Source: Streptomyces violaceorubidus (GTDB taxonomy: Bacteria; Actinomycetota; Actinomycetes; Streptomycetales; Streptomycetaceae). Taken from it: 64,000 bases of DNA. The notes below the pieces were generated by a model. That model saw only the letters and a list, made by a program, of their open reading frames with translations, did not search any database and was not told the origin of the DNA. Position numbers and translations under genes: made by a program. Positions 8,037 to 15,108 of this stretch are shown one piece after another (position 1 is the stretch's first letter; every line of letters begins with the position of its first letter). The stretch covers positions 1-64,000 of the forward strand of contig NZ_JODM01000027.1 of NCBI RefSeq assembly GCF_000717995.1, read 5' to 3'.

Positions 8037-8681
8037 GTGACCGACTACGACGTACTGCGGGTCTTCTGCGCGCCGAACGGCGGATACGGCAACGAACTGG
8101 GCGTCGTCCGGGACGGATCCGTACTGCCGGAGCCCGAGCGGCGGCAGGAGCTGGCCGCCAAACTCGGCTTCAGCGAGACCGTGTTCGTCGACGACCCCGA
8201 GCGCGGTGTCGTCGACATCTACACGCCCACCCTGCGCCTGCCCTTCGCCGGCCACCCCTGCGTCGGCACCGCCTGGCTGCTCGACGTACCCGAACTCGTC
8301 ACGCCGGCCGGGGTGGTGGGCGCCCGGCTGGACGGGGAGTTCAGCTGGATCGAGGCCCGCCCCGAGTGGGCCCCGCCGCGCACCCTGCGCCAGTACGCCA
8401 CCGCCGCCGAGGTCGACGACCTCGCGGTGCCCCCGAAAGGGGAGTGGGTTTATGCCTGGGCGTGGCAGGACGAGGCGGCGGGGCGGGTGCGGGCCCGCGC
8501 CTTCCCCGGCCGTGACGACGGCATCGACGAGGACGAGGCGACCGGGGCGGCGGCGCTGCTGCTGACCGGACGCCTGGGCCGCGCCCTCAACATCACCCAG
8601 GGCGTCGGCTCCCAGATCCTCACCGCACCGCAGCCCGGGGGCTGGGTCGAGATCGGCGGGCGGGTACGCCTGGAGCGGTGA
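8037..8681 (+). CDS. PhzF-family isomerase-like protein
   Basis: A 214-residue protein of the PhzF/DapF-like fold. Family landmarks include an N-terminal CAPNGGYGNELGVV segment, LPFAGHPCVGTAWLL near 70-84, and a late DDGIDEDEATGAAALLL segment. It is shorter than typical PhzF proteins (about 260-300 residues), so it belongs to a compact subgroup and its substrate is unknown. GTG 8037 is chosen because VTDYDVLRVF is the usual family start; TTG 8025 is possible, and neither has a good ribosome-binding site. It ends one base from the convergent heme oxygenase gene. Confidence 0.75.
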   Translation: MTDYDVLRVFCAPNGGYGNELGVVRDGSVLPEPERRQELAAKLGFSETVFVDDPERGVVDIYTPTLRLPFAGHPCVGTAWLLDVPELVTPAGVVGARLDGEFSWIEARPEWAPPRTLRQYATAAEVDDLAVPPKGEWVYAWAWQDEAAGRVRARAFPGRDDGIDEDEATGAAALLLTGRLGRALNITQGVGSQILTAPQPGGWVEIGGRVRLER

Positions 8682-8682
8682 C

Positions 8683-9330
8683 TCAGGCCGACAGCGGGAA
8701 CTCCTCGCCCAGCGCCCGGAAGACCGCCGTGTTCAGGGCGAAGGCGCGCTTGCACTCGGCGACCACCCGCTGCTTCTCCAGGTCGTCCGCGCGGATGCCG
8801 TCCAGCAGTTCGCGGTACTCCCGCTTGAAGGCGGCCGGGTTGGGGATCTCCTCGAAGACGTAGAAGCGGACCCCGTCGCCCTTCCGGGCGAAGCCCCACG
8901 TCCGCTCGGCCTTGTCGCGGATGATCTGCCCGCCGGACAGGTCGCCGAGGTAGCGCGTGTAGTGGTGGGCGACGTATCCCGCCGGCCAGTCCTCGGCGCA
9001 CTCGCGCACCCGGGCCGCGTACGCCTCGGTCGCGGGCAGGGCCGTCACGCCCGCGCGCCAGTCGGCGCCGCGCAGGTGCGCCAGGTCCCGCTCCAGGGAG
9101 GCCAGCCGGAACAGCGTCGGCCGGATGAACGGCCCGGCCACCGGGTCCGCCGCGAGCCGTCCGGCGGCGGCCTCCAGGGCTTCGTAGACGAACCACAGCT
9201 GCTCGGTGTAGCGCGCGTACGCGTCCACGCCGAGCCGGCCCCCGAGCAGGTCGCTCATGAAGGTGGAGGTTTCCGCCTCCACGTGCTGCTCGTGGGACGC
9301 CGTGCGGATGAGGGTCGAGAAGGAGTCCAT
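8683..9330 (-). CDS. Heme oxygenase (HO-1/HmuO type)
   Basis: A 215-residue biliverdin-forming heme oxygenase, which opens heme to biliverdin, CO and Fe2+. The proximal histidine is probably His16 in ASHEQHVEAE, and the distal-helix motif GDLSGGQ is at 129-135. Length and motif spacing match the HmuO/HO-1 family. An iron box lies 17 bases upstream of the ATG, so the gene should be expressed under iron limitation, in keeping with the neighbouring efe iron-uptake set. No reductase partner is adjacent. Confidence 0.93.
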   Translation of the reverse strand: MDSFSTLIRTASHEQHVEAETSTFMSDLLGGRLGVDAYARYTEQLWFVYEALEAAAGRLAADPVAGPFIRPTLFRLASLERDLAHLRGADWRAGVTALPATEAYAARVRECAEDWPAGYVAHHYTRYLGDLSGGQIIRDKAERTWGFARKGDGVRFYVFEEIPNPAAFKREYRELLDGIRADDLEKQRVVAECKRAFALNTAVFRALGEEFPLSA

Positions 9331-9346
9331 GGGCGCGATTTTCTGT

Positions 9347-9363
9347 GGTTAGGCTTACCTAAG
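9347..9363 (-). promoter_or_regulatory. DmdR/IdeR-type iron box upstream of heme oxygenase
   Basis: GGTTAGGCTTACCTAAG matches the right part of the actinobacterial iron-box consensus (GGTTAGGCTAACCTAA) at all but one position and has dyad symmetry (TTAGG...CCTAA). Its position directly before the start codon would let Fe-DmdR block transcription. Confidence 0.75.
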
Positions 9364-9415
9364 TCAATAGGTTGCCGACGGCCTGTCGGTAAAAGCGTAC
9401 CCACCGGAACGCCAA

Positions 9416-9445
9416 ACGGCCCGCCCTCCGAGGAGAGCGGGCCGT
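9416..9445 (-). terminator. Rho-independent-like hairpin after map
   Basis: ACGGCCCGC at 9416-9424 pairs perfectly with GCGGGCCGT at 9437-9445 around a 12-base loop. It lies 17 bases past the stop of the methionine aminopeptidase gene. There is no U-tract, which is normal for high-GC actinobacteria. Confidence 0.75.
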
Positions 9446-9461
9446 CAGGTGGCGTGCGAGG

Positions 9462-10319
9462 TCAGGGAAGGGTGAGGATCTCCGCACCCGTGTCCGTCAC
9501 CACCAGCGTGTGTTCGAACTGCGCCGTCCGCTTGCGGTCCTTGGTCACGACCGTCCAGCCGTCGTCCCACATGTCGTACTCGTGGGTCCCGAGCGTCAGC
9601 ATCGGCTCGATGGTGAAGGTCATCCCGGGCTGGATGACGGTCGTCGCGTGCGGGCTGTCGTAGTGCGGGACGATCAGCCCCGAGTGGAACGAGGAGTTGA
9701 TGCCGTGGCCGGTGAAGTCCCGCACCACGCCGTAGCCGAACCGCTTGGCGTACGACTCGATGACCCGGCCGATGATGTTGATCTGCCGTCCCGGCCTGAC
9801 CGCCTTGATCGCGCGGGTCAGCGACTCCCGGGTCCGCTCGACCAGCAGCCGGCTCTCCTCGTCCACCTCGCCGACCAGGTAGGTCGCGTTGTTGTCGCCG
9901 TGCACCCCGCCGATGTACGCCGTCACGTCGAGGTTCACGATGTCGCCGTCGCGCAGCACCGTGGAGTCGGGGATGCCGTGGCAGATGACCTCGTTGACCG
10001 AGCTGCACAGGGACTTCGGGAAGCCGCGGTAGCCGAGCGTCGACGGGTAGGCGCCGTGGTCGCACATGTACGCGTGCGCCACCCGGTCCAGCTCGTCCGT
10101 CGTCACGCCGGGCGCGATGTGCTTCGCGGCCTCCTCCATCGCCCGCGCCGCGATCCGCCCGGCCACGCGCATCGCCTCGATCGTCTCGGGCGTCTGCACC
10201 TCCGGTCCGGTGTACGGCGTCGGCGCGGGTTTGCCGACGTACTCGGGCCGGCGGATGTTTCCGGGCACGGAACGGGTGGGGGACAGCTCCCCTGGGACGA
10301 GCAGCGACTGGCCAGACAT
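9462..10319 (-). CDS. Type I methionine aminopeptidase
   Basis: A 285-residue MetAP that removes the initiator Met from nascent proteins. The five metal ligands are recognisable: Asp in [10 protein letters not shown], Asp in HGDNNATY, His in [10 protein letters not shown], Glu in FTIEPML and Glu in QFEHT. An N-terminal extension of about 40 residues (with [13 protein letters not shown]) precedes the catalytic domain, as in actinobacterial MetAPs with an SH3-binding-like motif. The gene stands alone, with a hairpin terminator downstream and a divergent small gene upstream. Confidence 0.95.
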   Translation of the reverse strand: MSGQSLLVPGELSPTRSVPGNIRRPEYVGKPAPTPYTGPEVQTPETIEAMRVAGRIAARAMEEAAKHIAPGVTTDELDRVAHAYMCDHGAYPSTLGYRGFPKSLCSSVNEVICHGIPDSTVLRDGDIVNLDVTAYIGGVHGDNNATYLVGEVDEESRLLVERTRESLTRAIKAVRPGRQINIIGRVIESYAKRFGYGVVRDFTGHGINSSFHSGLIVPHYDSPHATTVIQPGMTFTIEPMLTLGTHEYDMWDDGWTVVTKDRKRTAQFEHTLVVTDTGAEILTLP

Positions 10320-10376
10320 GCGGCGAGTCTAACCAGCGGGCATGGGGGAACATGTCGGTGGCGAGAGGAGCTGCCC

Positions 10377-10619
10377 ATGGCCCTGTTCAAGAAGCGCACG
10401 GTCGGCAAACCGGGCGAGTGGTACTACTGCCTGGAGCACCAGAAGGTCGAGGAGGGCCCGGACTGCCCGGGCAAGGACCGCTTCGGACCGTACGCCTCCC
10501 GCACCGAGGCCGAGCACGCGATGCAGACCGCCCGCGAGCGGAACCTGGAGTGGGAGAACGACCCCAGGTGGCACGACGCCTCCTCGGCGGGGAGTGCGGA
10601 CGGCGACCGGGAGGACTGA
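10377..10619 (+). CDS. Small conserved hydrophilic protein
   Basis: An 80-residue protein with no signal peptide. It is rich in aromatic and charged residues: a KPGEWYYCLEHQKVEEGPDC segment, then FGPYASRTEAEHAMQTARER, which resembles the end of a SPOR-like repeat (GPYASRAEAE). Two cysteines, at about 18 and 29, could bind metal. GAGAGGAG seven bases before the ATG supports the start. It is divergent from map and ends one base before the convergent MFS gene. Function unknown. Confidence 0.7.
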   Translation: MALFKKRTVGKPGEWYYCLEHQKVEEGPDCPGKDRFGPYASRTEAEHAMQTARERNLEWENDPRWHDASSAGSADGDRED

Positions 10620-11951
10620 TCAGCCGCTCGCGGCGCCGGCTGCGCGCTTCTCGCGCAGCCGCACCGCGTGCTCGTTCGTCCGCGCGTCGTACGTCATCAT
10701 CGTCGGCAGGCACAGCGCCAGCAGCCCCACCGCGCCCGCGCACAGCAGCCCGCCCGACCACACCGACGCCCGCACCCCGGCGAGCGCGGCCGTACCGCCC
10801 GCCCGGACCTGGCCGAGCTGCGGCCCCACCGAGTACGACAGCAGCTCGATCCCGGCGAGCCGGCCGCGCAGCTCGTCCGGGATGGTCTGGTTCCACATCG
10901 CGCTGCGGAAGACGCCGCTGACCATGTCGCAGGCCCCGGCGAGGACGAAGCAGAGCAGCACCAGCCACACGTTCCCCACGAACCCCGCCGCGGCGATCGC
11001 CACGCCCCAGCCGGCCGCCGCCAGCACCACCATCCGCCCGTGCCGGTGCACCCGAGAGGTCCAGCCGCTGCTCACGCTCACCAGCAGCGAGCCCGCCGGG
11101 ATCGCCGCGTACATCAGCCCCAGCGACCACTCGGCGTCCAACTCGTCGGCCAGGAACGGCAGCACGGCGAGCGGCATCGCCAGCAGCATCGCCGCGACGT
11201 CCACGGCGTACGTGCCCAGCAGTTCCTTGCGGCTCCACGCGTACCGGGCGCCCTCGGCGATCGCCGCCCAGGACGGCCTGCGCGCCTCGTGCGAGGCGGG
11301 CGAGGAGGCGAGCCCCACCACCAGGGCCACCGAGACGGCGAAGGTGACCAGGTCGACCGCGTACGCCCAGCCGAGACCCGCGTACGCCACCACCACGCCC
11401 GCCAGCGCCGGTCCGGCGATCCCGCCGACCTGCCAGCGCAGCGCGTTCAGCGAGGCGGCGGCCGGCAGGTGCTCGTGGGCCACGATCCGCGGGATCAGCG
11501 AGTCCAGGGCCGGGCGCTGGACCGCGCCGAGCGCCGAGGTGAACGCGGCGATCACGAACAGCGGCCAGACGGCGGGGCCCGGCATCAGCGCGTTGACCAG
11601 CAGCGCCGCGCACAGCACGCCCTGACCGGCCTCCGTCCACAGGATCAGCTTCCGCTTGTCCCAGGCGTCGGCCAGCGCACCGCCGTACAGCCCGAACACC
11701 ACCAGCGGCACCAGCTCCACGGCACCGATCGCGCCCACCGCCGCCGCCGAACCGGTCAGCTCCTTGATCTGCACCGGCAGTGCGACGAAGGTCAGGAAGC
11801 TCCCGAAGTTCGTGATGAGCCCCGAGACCCAGAGCCGACGGAAGTCCCGCGAGGCGCGCCAGGGGGCGAGGTCGGGCAGCAGGGCGCGCAGTCCGGCGGA
11901 CGCCTCGGCCGCCTTCTGGGCGGGGGCGTCGGCGGGGGAGATGTCGGTCAC
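10620..11951 (-). CDS. MFS exporter (EntS-like)
   Basis: A 443-residue major facilitator with about 12 hydrophobic helices. The cytoplasmic loop GGALADAWDKRKLIL between helices 2 and 3 is the MFS signature. The overall pattern (FRRLWVSGLITNFGSFL start, second half with SVSSGWTSRVHRHGR) is that of the MFS_3/EntS group, which includes siderophore and drug exporters. The substrate is not readable. A siderophore role would suit the nearby iron genes, but no iron box is seen upstream. Confidence 0.88.
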   Translation of the reverse strand: MTDISPADAPAQKAAEASAGLRALLPDLAPWRASRDFRRLWVSGLITNFGSFLTFVALPVQIKELTGSAAAVGAIGAVELVPLVVFGLYGGALADAWDKRKLILWTEAGQGVLCAALLVNALMPGPAVWPLFVIAAFTSALGAVQRPALDSLIPRIVAHEHLPAAASLNALRWQVGGIAGPALAGVVVAYAGLGWAYAVDLVTFAVSVALVVGLASSPASHEARRPSWAAIAEGARYAWSRKELLGTYAVDVAAMLLAMPLAVLPFLADELDAEWSLGLMYAAIPAGSLLVSVSSGWTSRVHRHGRMVVLAAAGWGVAIAAAGFVGNVWLVLLCFVLAGACDMVSGVFRSAMWNQTIPDELRGRLAGIELLSYSVGPQLGQVRAGGTAALAGVRASVWSGGLLCAGAVGLLALCLPTMMTYDARTNEHAVRLREKRAAGAASG

Positions 11952-12355
11952 GAGGGGTCATCGTCCGACGCCCCGACGAACCCGGGCAACCGGTTTTCCC
12001 CACGCCGCCCGGCGACCGGCGACCGGGACGCGGGCGTCGGGCGGCGGGGGCGGTGGTGAGGGGCCAGGCGCGGCGGTCGCGTGCTGGGCCGCGGTGGTCA
12101 TGGGCGGGGCGTGGCGGTGAGGGGCGGGGAGCAGTGGTCGTCGGGCGGGCGTAGCCGGGGTGGGCCGGGGCGTGGCGGTGAGGGGCGGGGGCGTGATGGT
12201 CGTCGCGCCGGGGCGGGCCGGGCGGTGGCCGTGGTGGGGCCTCGGGCGGTGAGCGCGACCGTGGTCGCGTCGCCGTCGGGCCGCGTGAAGCCCTCTCAGA
12301 AGCTCGCGGAGGGCGGCTCACCGCCGACCAGCACGCGGCGGTCGGGTCCCGGGTC
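11952..12355. other. 404-base non-coding stretch with imperfect repeat
   Basis: No convincing gene is seen. The stretch is extremely G-rich on the plus strand. GGGGCGTGGCGGTGAGGGGC begins at 12106 and again at 12167 (61 bases apart), each followed at the same distance by GTCGTCG. It separates the start of the MFS gene from the end of the next minus-strand gene, so it should hold the MFS promoter near its left end, which I could not identify. Confidence 0.5.
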
Positions 12356-12970
12356 TCACCAGGCGGACGGTGGTGGGGCCGTCAGGTGGTCGGCGAGGCG
12401 GGACAGGCGGTCCCGGAAGCGGCGGCGGCCCCGGGGCGGCGGCACCGCGTTCTCCCCGGCGGACGCGCTGACCAGGTGCTGCACCGTGTCCAGGTCCAGC
12501 TCGGCGCCGTCCGGGACGGTCAGCGTCTCGTGCGCCATCGCCGTCAGCTCCCGCTCGCCCGGTGCGCGGTCGGTGCCCAGCGCCAGCACCGTCGCACCGG
12601 CCCGGCGGGCGTCGTGCACCCGCTCCAGGAGCCCGGCGCCGGGGTCGTCGGGCGTGACCACGAGCAGCGTCTCCCCGCGCCGGGCCGCCGCCAGCCGCCC
12701 GAGGCCGACCGCGAGATGCGCCGGGTCCGACGGACGCGCGCCGTGCCGGACCAGCGTCGGCGCCAGCTCCGGCGTCCCCGACCAGGCGGCCTCGTCCACC
12801 AGGTGCGCCGCCAGGTGCCAGGGCTCGAACCCGGGGGTGCCCACCAGCAGCAGGCCGCCCCCGTGCGGGACCACCGACCCCCGCAGCGCCCCCGCGAACC
12901 TCCGGGTGGCCCCCAGCCACTCGGTCCCGGCGAGCACTTCCCGCAGCAGCGCGACCCGTACGGCGTCCAT
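12356..12970 (-). CDS. Hypothetical protein with SIS-like fold features
   Basis: A 204-residue protein. Its middle part (GETLLVVTPDDP, then an amphipathic helix, then GATVLALGTD) resembles the strand-helix-strand core of SIS sugar-isomerase/phosphosugar-binding domains, but no complete motif is present. The C-terminal 30 residues are Arg/Pro-rich. ATG 12970 starts the conserved-looking MDAVRVALLREVL. The divergent neighbour is the F420-dependent oxidoreductase gene. I cannot assign a function. Confidence 0.6.
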   Translation of the reverse strand: MDAVRVALLREVLAGTEWLGATRRFAGALRGSVVPHGGGLLLVGTPGFEPWHLAAHLVDEAAWSGTPELAPTLVRHGARPSDPAHLAVGLGRLAAARRGETLLVVTPDDPGAGLLERVHDARRAGATVLALGTDRAPGERELTAMAHETLTVPDGAELDLDTVQHLVSASAGENAVPPPRGRRRFRDRLSRLADHLTAPPPSAW

Positions 12971-13124
12971 GCGGCCGCATCCTGCCGCAACCCGGTGTCC
13001 ACGGTCCGGCGTTCGCCCCGGATTCACCCGGCCCGGGGACCGCCTCCGCCGGGCGGGACCCGCACCCGTGATCCCTACCCCTGCCCGCACCCGGGGCCGG
13101 TCCTCGCGGACGTAAGGTCGCCCC

Positions 13125-13844
13125 ATGACCTCTACCGACAGTGCTGCACAGAAGGCTCCCGCCAAGGCTCCGGCCAAGGACCCCTGGGACCTGCCCGACG
13201 TCTCCGGGCTGGTCGTCGGCGTGCTCGGCGGCACCGGGCCCCAGGGCAAGGGCCTCGCGTACCGCCTCGCCAAGGCCGGCCAGAAGGTGATCGTCGGCTC
13301 CCGCGCCGCCGAGCGCGCCGCGTCCGCCGCCGAGGAGATCGGGCACGGCGTCGAGGGCGCCGACAACGCCGAGACCGCCCGCCGCAGCGACGTCGTGATC
13401 GTCGCCGTACCGTGGGACGGACACGGCAAGACCCTCGAAGCCCTGCGCGAGGAGCTCTCCGGCAAGCTCGTCGTCGACTGCGTCAACCCGCTCGGCTTCG
13501 ACAAGAAGGGCGCCTACGCGCTCAAGCCCGAGGAGGGCAGCGCCGCGGAGCAGGCCGCCGCCCTGCTGCCGGACAGCCGGGTCGCCGCCGCCTTCCACCA
13601 CCTCTCGGCGGTCCTGCTCCAGGACCCGGAGATCGACGAGATCGACACCGACGTGATGGTGCTCGGCGAGGAGCGCGCCGACGTGGAGATCGTGCAGGCC
13701 CTGGCCGGGCGCATCCCCGGGATGCGCGGCGTCTTCGCCGGACGGCTGCGCAACGCCCACCAGGTCGAGTCGCTGGTCGCCAACCTGATCTCCGTCAACC
13801 GCCGCTACAAGGCGCACGCCGGGCTCCGCGTCACGGACGTATGA
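13125..13844 (+). CDS. F420-dependent NADP oxidoreductase (NpdG/Fno)
   Basis: A 239-residue enzyme that transfers hydride between NADPH and coenzyme F420, supplying F420H2. The Rossmann motif VGVLGGTGPQGKGLA is at about 31-45, followed by VIVGSRAAERA, which reads the 2'-phosphate of NADP. VNPLGFDKKG and AAFHHLSA are family features. The first 30 residues are an Ala/Lys/Pro-rich extension. It is followed seven bases later by a perfect 13-bp hairpin, so it is probably monocistronic. Confidence 0.92.
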   Translation: MTSTDSAAQKAPAKAPAKDPWDLPDVSGLVVGVLGGTGPQGKGLAYRLAKAGQKVIVGSRAAERAASAAEEIGHGVEGADNAETARRSDVVIVAVPWDGHGKTLEALREELSGKLVVDCVNPLGFDKKGAYALKPEEGSAAEQAAALLPDSRVAAAFHHLSAVLLQDPEIDEIDTDVMVLGEERADVEIVQALAGRIPGMRGVFAGRLRNAHQVESLVANLISVNRRYKAHAGLRVTDV

Positions 13845-13850
13845 GGCGAT

Positions 13851-13880
13851 GGGGGACACTGGTCGGTACCAGTGTCCCCC
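13851..13880 (+). terminator. Perfect 13-bp hairpin after npdG
   Basis: GGGGGACACTGGT (13851-13863) and ACCAGTGTCCCCC (13868-13880) are exact complements around the tetraloop CGGT. It most likely terminates the oxidoreductase transcript. It also lies only 18 bases before the ATG of the next small gene, so it could sit in that gene's leader. Confidence 0.85.
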
Positions 13881-13897
13881 CGACAGGAGCCGTTCCC

Positions 13898-14107
13898 ATG
13901 CCCCGCCTCGCCCTCTACGCCCTGGCCGTCTGCGTACTCGCCGTGGCCGCCGCCGTCGTCTCCTTCGTACGGGGCAGCGTCGTGATCGGTGTGGTGTGGG
14001 TGCTGCTGTCGGGCCTGTCGTCGAACATGTGCTGGTACTACGCCAAGCGCGGCCGGGACGCCCGCCGCGCCGCGTCCTCCGCGTCCTCCACGTCCGTCAC
14101 CGGCTGA
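13898..14107 (+). CDS. Small membrane protein
   Basis: A 69-residue protein with two hydrophobic segments (about 4-23 and 27-47) and a basic C-terminal tail rich in Arg, Ala and Ser (YYAKRGRDARRA). AGGAG nine bases before the ATG supports the start. It probably places a short hairpin of two helices in the membrane. Function unknown. Confidence 0.75.
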   Translation: MPRLALYALAVCVLAVAAAVVSFVRGSVVIGVVWVLLSGLSSNMCWYYAKRGRDARRAASSASSTSVTG

Positions 14108-14113
14108 GCGGTC

Positions 14114-14911
14114 TCATCCGCCGGGCGTGCACTGCGGGGCGGTCTGCCAGAAGCGGTACAGCTCGTAACCGCAGTACGTGTCGACCTCGCTGATCCCCAG
14201 GCCGCGCAGCAGCGCGTCGATCGCGTCGAAGAACACGCCGTTGACCGCCGGGATCCACAGCAGCGCGAACACGATCAGCAGCCCGAACGGCGCGAGCGGC
14301 TCCACCTGCCGCCGCACGTTGTACGACAGCCAGGGCTCGATCACGCCGTAGCCGTCCAGGCCGGGCACCGGCAGGAAGTTCAGGATCGCGGCCGTCACCT
14401 GGAGCAGCGCGAGGAAGGCCAGCGCGAGCCGGAAGTCGAGCGGCACGCCGTCCAGCGCGTCCAGCCAGAACGGCGCCGTGCACACGACGGCGAACAGCAC
14501 GTTGGTCAGCGGGCCCGCCGCCGAGATCAGGCTGTGCCGCCAGCGCCCCCGGATCCGCCCGCGCTCGATGAAGACGGCGCCGCCGGGCAGCCCGATCCCG
14601 CCCATGATCACGAAGAGGACGGGGAGGACGATGCTGAGCAGGGCGTGCGTGTACTTCACCGGGTTCAGCGTGAGGTAGCCCTTGGCGCCGACCGAGATGT
14701 CGCCGCTGTGCAGCGCGGTGCGGGCGTGCGCGTACTCGTGCAGGCACAGCGAGACGACCCACGCGGCGGTGACGAACAGGAACACGGCGAGACCCGGCTG
14801 CTCGGCGAAGCCGGTCCAGGTGGCCCAGCCCGTGACCGCGGCGACGGCGACGATCCCGAGGAAGACGGGACTGATCCTCCGGTCGCTGGGACGGGCGGTG
14901 GCGGTGGACAT
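14114..14911 (-). CDS. Site-2-protease-family (M50) membrane metalloprotease
   Basis: A 265-residue polytopic protein with the zinc-binding HEXXH motif HEYAH at 58-62 in a membrane helix, and the second S2P motif NFLPVPGLDGYG at 178-189, whose aspartate (Asp186) is the third zinc ligand. No PDZ or CBS domain is present, so it is a minimal S2P of the Rv-type. Such enzymes may cut membrane-bound regulators; no anti-sigma substrate is encoded beside it. The start (ATG 14911) faces the SARP gene. Confidence 0.85.
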   Translation of the reverse strand: MSTATARPSDRRISPVFLGIVAVAAVTGWATWTGFAEQPGLAVFLFVTAAWVVSLCLHEYAHARTALHSGDISVGAKGYLTLNPVKYTHALLSIVLPVLFVIMGGIGLPGGAVFIERGRIRGRWRHSLISAAGPLTNVLFAVVCTAPFWLDALDGVPLDFRLALAFLALLQVTAAILNFLPVPGLDGYGVIEPWLSYNVRRQVEPLAPFGLLIVFALLWIPAVNGVFFDAIDALLRGLGISEVDTYCGYELYRFWQTAPQCTPGG

Positions 14912-14929
14912 GGAACTCCCTGACTGTCG

Positions 14930-14941
14930 GGCACGCGTGCC
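14930..14941. promoter_or_regulatory. Perfect palindrome in the protease-SARP divergent region
   Basis: GGCACGCGTGCC is a perfect 12-base palindrome 19 bases upstream of the protease ATG and 168 bases upstream of the SARP gene. A second inverted repeat (GCACCC...GGGTGC) follows. It could be an operator or a leader hairpin; no regulator can be named. Confidence 0.35.
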
Positions 14942-15108
14942 GGGCACCCGCGGGGTGCGGGACTGCCCGACCGTACCGGGCGCACCCGGAGAACGTCTCG
15001 TGCGGGGCGGTCGGTTCCGGGACGGGGACACGGGCAGTGGCGGGGCAGGCCACGCCGCACGGCCAAAACCCCGTGACCGGCTCCGACGGCAGCGGGGACA
15101 ATGGGCCC

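Noticed and set aside
13859..13874. DasR-type operator
   Set aside because: The 16-base core only partly fits the consensus and is fully explained as part of a 13-bp terminator stem.
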